In this document: positions 8,212 to 13,868 of the stretch, piece after piece | How positions within the stretch are numbered: the stretch's first letter is position 1 | Layout: the number at the start of each line of letters is the position of its first letter | DNA from: Actinomycetota bacterium | GTDB taxonomy: Bacteria; Actinomycetota; Nitriliruptoria; Nitriliruptorales; JAHWKO01 | DNA: 34,430 nucleotides | Reading direction: 5' to 3' | NCBI GenBank assembly: GCA_019347855.1 | Contig: JAHWKO010000016.1 | Span: forward strand, 1-34,430 | Notes under the pieces: model-generated | Told to the model about the DNA's origin: nothing | What the model saw: only the letters and a program-made list of their open reading frames with translations | Databases searched by the model: none | Position numbers and translations under genes: made by a program

Positions 8212-8838
8212 TCAGATAAGGCCAGCACGCATCGCATATGCGACGGCGTGGGAACGGTTGCGCAGGTGCAGGCGGCTGGTCACACCTCGAATGACGTTCT
8301 TGATGGTGCGTTCGGAATAGGCGAGCTGACGGGCGATCTCGGCGGTGTCGTGGCCCTCGGCGACGAGACGCAGGACCGCGACCTCACGGTCGGTCAGCCC
8401 GTTCAAGTTGAGGCCGCGCGGTTCGAGCACATTGTTCTGCAGGTCGTGGATCTGCTGCAGCAGCCGTCCCAGCAGGTCGGCCGGGATCGTTCCATCGCCG
8501 TTCGCGGCGGTGCGGATAACCGTCGCCAGCGTGGCCGGGTTGGCCTCGGCGCGGCGCATGATGCCGCACACGCCACCCTCGACCGCGGCCAGCAGGCCAC
8601 GGTCGTCGATGTGCGTGACGACCAGCACGACTCGGGGACACGAGTTGCGCTGCAGCGCTCGCACCACCCGCAGGGTCCCCTCCGACACGTCATCGGCGAT
8701 GACCAGTGCGACGCGAGCGGCGTCCACGTCAGCCTCCTCGACCACCCGCACCTCGTGGCGCTGACGCAGGGCGGCGGCGGTGCCGGCCTGGGAGATGGGG
8801 TCGGCGGCGTACACGAACACCGGGATCGCTTGGGGCAT
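8212..8838 (-). CDS. NarL/FixJ-type LuxR regulator with atypical receiver domain
   Basis: This 208-residue protein has an N-terminal receiver-like domain (about 1-125) and a C-terminal LuxR helix-turn-helix (about 145-208), with the motif LTDREVAVLRLVAEGHDTAEIA followed by SERTIKNVIRGVTSRL. The receiver lacks standard phosphorylation features: the acidic pair at the end of strand 1 is reduced (YAADPIS), the phospho-acceptor strand reads VALVIADDVSEG, and the conserved Lys of the fifth strand is replaced (CGIMRRAE). It may therefore work without a kinase. No histidine kinase is nearby. Only 32 bases separate it from the tcpD-like gene, so it is probably the first cistron of the transfer operon and its activator. 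An AGGAG site (8848-8852) precedes the ATG by nine bases. Confidence 0.85.
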   Translation of the reverse strand: MPQAIPVFVYAADPISQAGTAAALRQRHEVRVVEEADVDAARVALVIADDVSEGTLRVVRALQRNSCPRVVLVVTHIDDRGLLAAVEGGVCGIMRRAEANPATLATVIRTAANGDGTIPADLLGRLLQQIHDLQNNVLEPRGLNLNGLTDREVAVLRLVAEGHDTAEIARQLAYSERTIKNVIRGVTSRLHLRNRSHAVAYAMRAGLI

Positions 8839-8869
8839 CGGACGCTTCTCCTGTGGCGGGCCGTCCGGC

Positions 8870-8914
8870 AGTTTCGCATGGGGTCCTCAACGTCCCCTCA
8901 ACGTTGGCTCAACG
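8870..8914 (-). promoter_or_regulatory. SARP-type operator: three CGTTGAG direct repeats at 11-bp spacing, with promoter
   Basis: On the minus strand the heptamer CGTTGAG occurs at 8914-8908, 8903-8897 and 8892-8886. Copies are identical and separated by 4-base linkers, so successive copies start exactly one helical turn apart. SARP-family activators (BTAD proteins such as DnrI, ActII-ORF4 and AfsR) bind direct heptamers with 11- or 22-bp periodicity placed just upstream of a weak -10. Here a poor -10-like GAAACT lies at 8875-8870, ten bases past the last repeat. That would start transcription near 8863, upstream of the AGGAG site of the LuxR gene. The likely ligand is the BTAD protein encoded immediately upstream. 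The repeats are seen directly; the binding is inference. Confidence 0.7.
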
Positions 8915-8940
8915 GGCCGGCGGGACCGTCCTACTTGCAC

Positions 8941-8967
8941 GTTCGCCTGCTGCAGCAGGCGGCGAAC
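8941..8967. repeat. Inverted repeat (16-bp perfect palindrome with extended arms)
   Basis: GCCTGCTGCAGCAGGC at 8945-8960 is a perfect palindrome, and the outer arms GTTCGCC (8941-8947) and GGCGAAC (8961-8967) are also complementary. It lies 27 bases upstream of the heptamers and about 100 bases after the BTAD gene stop. It could be an operator for a dimeric regulator such as the LuxR protein, or a hairpin ending the BTAD transcript. There is no T-run to support an intrinsic terminator. Confidence 0.55.
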
Positions 8968-9012
8968 ACCGCTGAGCCTTCTCGAGGTGGTGTGACGCCA
9001 ACCCGCACACCC

Positions 9013-9034
9013 AGCTGATCGCACGCGATCGGCT
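9013..9034. repeat. Inverted repeat downstream of the BTAD gene
   Basis: The arms AGCTGATCGC and GCGATCGGCT flank a central AC, complementary except at one position. It lies 32 bases beyond the stop of the STAND-BTAD gene. No T-tract follows on the minus strand, so terminator or operator cannot be decided. Confidence 0.4.
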
Positions 9035-9065
9035 GCGGCAGGCAGCACAACGACGCAGAGCTGGA

Positions 9066-12000
9066 TCAACGTCCGGTCGCGCTCGGCAGAGGCACCTGCG
9101 CCACACCAAGCTCGTCGAGCATGGCCTGGTAGTCCGCCCGGACCCGCGCAGCCGCGACTGCGTCGCCAGCACGGTCGTTTGCTGCAATCGCCAGGCGCCA
9201 CAGGGGGTCGCGGTAGCGGTCTATCTGTAGGCCCTGCTGGCAGATCCGGGCGGCCTGGTCGGGGCAGCCCTCGGCCAGCGCCAGTTCGGCCAACCGCGCT
9301 GCGGCGTCGCCGGCCTGGGTGCGACACCGGTCGCGTTCTTCGACGATCCACTCGACCGGCCCGACCTCCGGGAGAAGGTCGCCGGTGTAGCGTGCGATCG
9401 CGTGTCGCAGGGCTTGGGTCTCGCGTGGGGCGTCGTGCGTCAGGCGCGCGGCGGCGGCGCCGTCAAGTGCTTGTTGGAAAGCCAGAACGTCGGCGTCGGC
9501 GTCGTCGGGAAAGGCCAGCCGGTAGGCGTTGCCATCGCGTGCCACTGCCAAGCCCGACGTGGACTGCGCCAGCAGCTTCCTGAGGGTCGACACCGCGACA
9601 TGCAAGCGGTGCACCCCGCGCGAGGGCTCCACGTCCGGCCACAGGGCGGTCACGAGGCGTTCACGGTGAAGCCGCTGTCCTGGGTGCACCGCGAGGATCC
9701 GCAGGAGCATCCCGACCTGGGGACGGACCCGGGATTCTTCGAGCGGGCGACCGTCCACGGACAGCTCAAAAGCGCCGAAGCAGCGGATGCGGACGGACGG
9801 ACGGCGTCCGAGGTCCCCGATCGCAGCCGCGTCCTCTGCCGAGCTGGCGGGCGGGAAGGCCGCCTCGACGGTGGGCACTGGGAAGAGGTCCGCGGCGATC
9901 CCCAGCTCGGCTGCCGCGTTGCGGGCCTCGCGGACGAGCACCTCCGAGCGTCCCAGCACAGTATGAGCGAGGTGGGCCATAGCCAACCGGACGAGAACCT
10001 GGGCGCCGGGTACCGTCGCCGTGCGGACCATCGCGGCAGCCACGGCTATCGCATCGGTCGCCCTCGGGTCCCCGGAGGCGGCCAGGCCCAGGGCCCTCCC
10101 GGCGGCCGCCCACGCTGCTAGTACAGATGCTCGCAGCTCCGTGAAGGTATCTGTTGCCGTAGCGAGAGGCTCCACGGCCGGTCGCTCGCGCATGAGCAGG
10201 CCGAGACCGTGCACGAGTGCGACCACGCCTGCGCCCCACCGATCGCCTTCCCGCTCGCACGCCGCCCGGATGCGTTCCACGTCGCTCTCGCCGCGGGGAT
10301 CTGCGGCGGACAGGACTGCGCGGCAAAGCCGTGATGCGACGTCCAGACCAAGGCCATCGCAGACGTCGGCCGCTTCCAGCAGCCTGAGACGAGCGTGGTC
10401 GTCGTCCGCGAGCCATCCCGCCACGCCCGCGACGAGACGGGCCAGGGCGTGGAGCATCGGCTCGGCGACCGGGTCCTGCAGCACAGCCGCGGCATGTTCC
10501 CGGGCAGAACGGACGCCGCCTCCCAGCAGGGCGGTGACCGCCGTCACCAGGGTGCCGCCGGACCCGTCGGCGCCGACGTCATCGGTGACCGCGATCGGCT
10601 GGCGCTGCGTGGCCCTGCGCAGGCGGCCCGACCAGTCGCGCGTCGCGGCGGGCAGCGGCTCGATCCAGGCTGAAAGCATCGTCCGCTCGTGTCTGCAGAT
10701 GGCCGCGCCGGCCGCGACCCCGAAGGCGCGTTCGGCGGACCGATAGACCTCGCTCGCCGTGGCCCAGGATCCGTTTAGCACGTGGCGGCGCGCGGTCGCC
10801 AGCAGCAGCCACGGGTCATGGTCGACGAGGTGTCGCGGGAGTCGACCGAGCCAAGCCGCACCATCGTTCGCGAGCTCAGGTCCGTCGGCTCCCAGCAGTC
10901 CCTCCGCCGCCGCCCAGTCCTCCCCGCGGCAGTAGGCCAGCAGGGCTTCCGGAATCGCGCCGGCAGCCTGGAGCAGCTGCCCGGCGCGCTGGTAGAGGCC
11001 GCGCGCCTCCGCCTGGCCGACCTCCTCCACCAGCACGACCTCAAGATGGACGCGGAGCGCTTCGTGATACCGGTAGGAACGGCCGTCTTCGGACGGGAGG
11101 AGGAACAGCTCGCGGCGCTGCAGCTCAGAGAGCACTCGTTCGCTGCCGGTTGTGTTGAGCAACGCGTCGCACAGCCGACCGTTGAGGCGTCCCAGCACGC
11201 AGCTCCGGACCAGGAAGCGCTGGAGCGCAGTGGGCATCCCGGCGAGTACGTCACGGGCGAGGTAGTCGCGCACCATTGCCGTGGAGGTCCCGAGCGAGTG
11301 GAGCAGCATGTGCCGACCGGCAGCCGACCTGCCGCTCGTGGCGAGGTGGAAGAGCTTGAGGCCAGCCGCCCAACCTTCGGTGCGACGCGTCAGGGCGGCG
11401 GCGTCCTCGGGCGGGAGGGGTTCCCCGTACACGTCCCGGAAGAGGTCCTCGACCTCCCACGATCGGAAACGCAGGTCGTCGGATCCGAGCTCGACGAGGT
11501 CCTCGCTGACCCGCAAGCGTCCCAGGTTGAACCCATCGGGGATCCGGCGGCCGGCGACGACGACCCCAAGCCGGTCGGGCCGGTAGGTGAGCAGACGGTC
11601 GAACGTGCGCAGCGCCGGTGTGCCCCCCAGTTCGTGCAGGTCGTCGACCAGAAGCAGGACCCGGCCACCGTCGAGCCCGTCGAGGCTCGCCACCGCCTCT
11701 TCCAGCGACGACCAGTCGAGACGCGCGTCCGGCAGGACGCTCCCGAGAGCGCTGCTGACGTGTCGCAGCAGGTGGGCCTCCGACCGATCGGACCGCTCCG
11801 CCCGGTACCACGCGCACGGCGTCGAGGTCTGATGGGCGAACTGGGCCAGGAGGGTGGTCTTGCCGGTTCCGGCGGGAGCCACCACACACGCCACGCCCCT
11901 GACCTCTACTTCGGCGAGGGCCTGGAACAGACGCGGACGCGCGAGCCCACGGGGCTGTGGGATCCGCACCTTTGCGGCCACGACCGGTCTCACCGGCTCT

Positions 12001-12083
12001 CCCCAGCGTGCGGACGCGGCGCCGGCGAGTGGTCGCCGATCCCGTTCTGGTGCCGAGACTGGCTGATGGGGAGTTACGTCCAC
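9066..12083 (-). CDS. STAND ATPase transcription factor with C-terminal OmpR-type DNA-binding and BTAD domains (SARP-like)
   Basis: The protein is 1005 residues, GTG start. An N-terminal MalT-like STAND NTPase carries Walker A (APAGTGKTTLL, residues 69-79) and Walker B (RVLLLVDDLHEL, 141-152), then a winged-helix/arm region with RRTEGWAAGLKL. An alpha-helical TPR-like sensor occupies about 350-750. A DNA-binding winged helix follows at about 763-860 (RIRCFGAFELSVDG, LVTALWPD, LHVAVSTLRKLL) and a BTAD domain at about 868-1000. In AfsR the DNA-binding and BTAD domains come first; here they are last, behind a MalT-like front. Such proteins hold an inactive ADP state until a ligand binds the sensor region. 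Its location next to three SARP heptamers makes it the likely activator of the LuxR gene and, through it, of the conjugation operon. The ligand is unknown. Confidence 0.85.
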   Translation of the reverse strand: MDVTPHQPVSAPERDRRPLAGAASARWGEPVRPVVAAKVRIPQPRGLARPRLFQALAEVEVRGVACVVAPAGTGKTTLLAQFAHQTSTPCAWYRAERSDRSEAHLLRHVSSALGSVLPDARLDWSSLEEAVASLDGLDGGRVLLLVDDLHELGGTPALRTFDRLLTYRPDRLGVVVAGRRIPDGFNLGRLRVSEDLVELGSDDLRFRSWEVEDLFRDVYGEPLPPEDAAALTRRTEGWAAGLKLFHLATSGRSAAGRHMLLHSLGTSTAMVRDYLARDVLAGMPTALQRFLVRSCVLGRLNGRLCDALLNTTGSERVLSELQRRELFLLPSEDGRSYRYHEALRVHLEVVLVEEVGQAEARGLYQRAGQLLQAAGAIPEALLAYCRGEDWAAAEGLLGADGPELANDGAAWLGRLPRHLVDHDPWLLLATARRHVLNGSWATASEVYRSAERAFGVAAGAAICRHERTMLSAWIEPLPAATRDWSGRLRRATQRQPIAVTDDVGADGSGGTLVTAVTALLGGGVRSAREHAAAVLQDPVAEPMLHALARLVAGVAGWLADDDHARLRLLEAADVCDGLGLDVASRLCRAVLSAADPRGESDVERIRAACEREGDRWGAGVVALVHGLGLLMRERPAVEPLATATDTFTELRASVLAAWAAAGRALGLAASGDPRATDAIAVAAAMVRTATVPGAQVLVRLAMAHLAHTVLGRSEVLVREARNAAAELGIAADLFPVPTVEAAFPPASSAEDAAAIGDLGRRPSVRIRCFGAFELSVDGRPLEESRVRPQVGMLLRILAVHPGQRLHRERLVTALWPDVEPSRGVHRLHVAVSTLRKLLAQSTSGLAVARDGNAYRLAFPDDADADVLAFQQALDGAAAARLTHDAPRETQALRHAIARYTGDLLPEVGPVEWIVEERDRCRTQAGDAAARLAELALAEGCPDQAARICQQGLQIDRYRDPLWRLAIAANDRAGDAVAAARVRADYQAMLDELGVAQVPLPSATGR

Positions 12084-12150
12084 CAGGGTCGGACCTTCCC
12101 GACGTGCCGAACAGCCCCCGCCTGCCCGGAAAGACCGATACAGGTGCCGG

Positions 12151-12179
12151 ATAATGACCGGTCACTGTCCGAATGTCCA
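12151..12179 (-). promoter_or_regulatory. Sigma-70-type promoter of the STAND-BTAD gene
   Basis: On the minus strand TGGACA (12179-12174) and CATTAT (12156-12151) are separated by 17 bases, a good match to the housekeeping consensus in an otherwise very GC-rich region. Transcription would start near 12144, giving a leader of about 60 bases before the GTG at 12083. Confidence 0.55.
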
Positions 12180-12222
12180 GTCCGTCTCCGACATCGGGCG
12201 CGGACCGCACGAAGCGGGCGGC

Positions 12223-12525
12223 CTAGCCCAGGCCTAGCCCGGATCGGCAGCGGCAGGGCACCGAGCGGCACTTGGGGCATCCTCGCCCGTAACGGTCGGC
12301 GACGGCCGCGGCGACGTCGACCCCGGCGAGGTCCGCCAGCGACACCAGCCACGCCAGCACGTCGCTGAACTCCTCGCGGCGGTCGGCGTCGTCGCCACGG
12401 AACAGCGCCCGCGACAGCTCGCCAACCTCCTCCACCAACCACGTGAACGTCCGGGGCACGCCGCGGTCGCGGTCACGCTCACCGTACGTGTCGCGGATCA
12501 GCCGTTGGAACGAGGCCAGGTCCAC
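12223..12525 (-). CDS. Short MazG-like nucleotide pyrophosphohydrolase with C-terminal Cys motif
   Basis: This 100-residue all-alpha NTP pyrophosphatase of the MazG/dUTPase-like superfamily has the metal-binding pattern EEVGELSRAL (about residues 31-40) and EEFSDVLAWL (about 51-60), the EExxE and ExxD motifs that chelate magnesium. It ends in CPKCRSVPCRC, a CxxC...CxC cluster seen in the short single-domain members and possibly binding zinc. The substrate cannot be read from sequence. The GTG start lies two bases after the stop of the preceding gene, so it is the last cistron of the sulfur-assimilation operon. It may clean up nucleotide by-products, but that is speculation. Confidence 0.8.
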   Translation of the reverse strand: MDLASFQRLIRDTYGERDRDRGVPRTFTWLVEEVGELSRALFRGDDADRREEFSDVLAWLVSLADLAGVDVAAAVADRYGRGCPKCRSVPCRCRSGLGLG

Positions 12526-12527
12526 CG

Positions 12528-12998
12528 TCAGCTCGCAGCGACGCTCTCGACGTTCACGCTGTCGGGTCGCACGCCCAGCACGATCTGCGCCTGACCTGTG
12601 TCGATCCTGATGGTGAAGTGCCCCAGCGTCCGCATCCCGACCGTCACGCTGCGCAGCGTGTGGCCGTTCAGAGCGGTCAGCGCCCCGTTGACGGCGTTGA
12701 GGTGGTCGGACAGCTCGCGTCCCCCCGGTGTGCGTCGGTACAGCCGGGTCAGCACCCCTTCGCCTTCGGCTCGGTACATCTGCCGGGCTCGGGCCGTCTG
12801 CAGCGCCAGCGACACCACCGACTCCAGCTGTGGTTGTAGCTCGGGGGGGACGCTCCCGGTGGACACCGCCTCGGCCAGGGCCTCGTACCGTTCGCGCCGC
12901 TGGCCCGCCAGCGCCGGGACCACCGCCCCCAGCTCCGAGGTGAGCAGCTCGCGTTCCTGCTCGTCGAGCTCCAGCGGTCCGTCGGTCGATTCCGGCAC
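12528..12998 (-). CDS. Conserved-operon protein of unknown function
   Basis: I do not recognise a family. The 156-residue soluble protein begins at a GTG one base from the cysH stop, giving VPESTDGPLELDEQER. Helical, charged sequence fills the first 100 residues (ERELLTSELGAVVPALAGQRRERYEALAEAV). A more strand-like C-terminal part follows, with TLGHFTIRIDTGQAQIVLG (about residues 124-142). There is no signal peptide, membrane segment or cysteine. The position between APS reductase and the MazG-like gene, with near-zero spacing, makes a role in sulfur assimilation or its control possible. The frame reads on upstream into cysH, but that part is antisense-like, low-complexity sequence and was discarded. 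Confidence 0.7.
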   Translation of the reverse strand: MPESTDGPLELDEQERELLTSELGAVVPALAGQRRERYEALAEAVSTGSVPPELQPQLESVVSLALQTARARQMYRAEGEGVLTRLYRRTPGGRELSDHLNAVNGALTALNGHTLRSVTVGMRTLGHFTIRIDTGQAQIVLGVRPDSVNVESVAAS

Positions 12999-12999
12999 G

Positions 13000-13803
13000 T
13001 CAGTGGCCGCCAGCGTGCAGCGCGTCACCGAGGATCGCGCGGAGTTCGTGCTCGAACCCGCCCGTCTCGATCGGGCAGTGCATCCCGCACTCCTTGGGTG
13101 CGTTCTCCTCCCACCACCACCGCCCGGCACGGTCGTCCTCGCCGGACTCGATCGGCCGGGTGCACGGCTCGCATCCCAAGCTGGTGTAGCCCTGGGCGTA
13201 CAGCGGGTGGGTCGGGACCGTGAACTCCTCGAGGTACTCCCAGACCTCGCCCTTGGTCCAGTCCGCCAGAGGGCTGACCTTGACGATGCCGTCGTGGTCG
13301 TGGTCGAGGTCGACCTTCTTGATCGCGGCACGCGACGCCCACTGGTCGCGCCGCAGACCCGTGAACCACGCGTCGAGGCCCTCCAGGGCCCGCACCAGCG
13401 GCCGCACCTTCCGGATCTGGCAGCACGTCAGTCGCTGAGCCACCGACTCGCGGAAGAGGTTCAGGCCCTTGCGTTGGACCATCGTCTCGACCTCACGGTG
13501 GTTGGGCAGCAGGACCTGGATGTCGGCCAGTGGGTAGTGGCCGCGCACCTGTTCGATGAAGTCGTGGGTGGCCTGGGGCAGGCGCCCCGTGTCGACCGTG
13601 ATGACCTTGATGTCCGGGCGGATGTGGTAGGCCATGTCCAGGATGACCATCCCGTCCGCCTGGAAGGACGTGACGATCGCCGCCCGATCCTCGAACGTCT
13701 CGAGCGCCCACTCGATCACGTCCTCGGGTTCCTGGTCGTCGAGATCCATGGCGATCTCGCCGATCTCGAGATCGTCGAAGACGACGCGTTCGGCAGTCAG
13801 CAT
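13000..13803 (-). CDS. cysH: Adenylyl-sulfate (APS) reductase, thioredoxin-dependent
   Basis: The enzyme reduces APS to sulfite and AMP. In this 267-residue protein the adenylate-binding PAPS-reductase fold is marked by IVTSFQADGMVILDM and the DTGRLPQATH segment (residues 71-80). Two cysteine pairs for a [4Fe-4S] cluster, C127-C128 and C211-C214, identify an APS rather than PAPS reductase (EC 1.8.4.10). The catalytic Cys lies in KECGMH (C239), and an unusual further Cys follows at 243. A GTG at 13872 that overlaps the sulfite reductase stop (GTGA) would add 23 residues. I prefer the ATG at 13803 because the extension looks unlike the family, but the 4-base overlap is the local habit, so the start is open. 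The sulfite passes to the reductase encoded just upstream. Confidence 0.92.
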   Translation of the reverse strand: MLTAERVVFDDLEIGEIAMDLDDQEPEDVIEWALETFEDRAAIVTSFQADGMVILDMAYHIRPDIKVITVDTGRLPQATHDFIEQVRGHYPLADIQVLLPNHREVETMVQRKGLNLFRESVAQRLTCCQIRKVRPLVRALEGLDAWFTGLRRDQWASRAAIKKVDLDHDHDGIVKVSPLADWTKGEVWEYLEEFTVPTHPLYAQGYTSLGCEPCTRPIESGEDDRAGRWWWEENAPKECGMHCPIETGGFEHELRAILGDALHAGGH

Positions 13804-13868
13804 CGTGCAGCCTCGCAAGTCAGGGGCACATGACAGGGCAGCCTCGGGGCGCCCGTGAGCGTCGGCGA

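Noticed and set aside
12084..12222. Attachment site or tRNA at the edge of the conjugation block
   Set aside because: No tRNA-like structure and no direct repeat matching the other side. Only a short duplicated GGCCTAGCCC (12220-12240) at the end of the MazG-like gene, too small to argue for integration.
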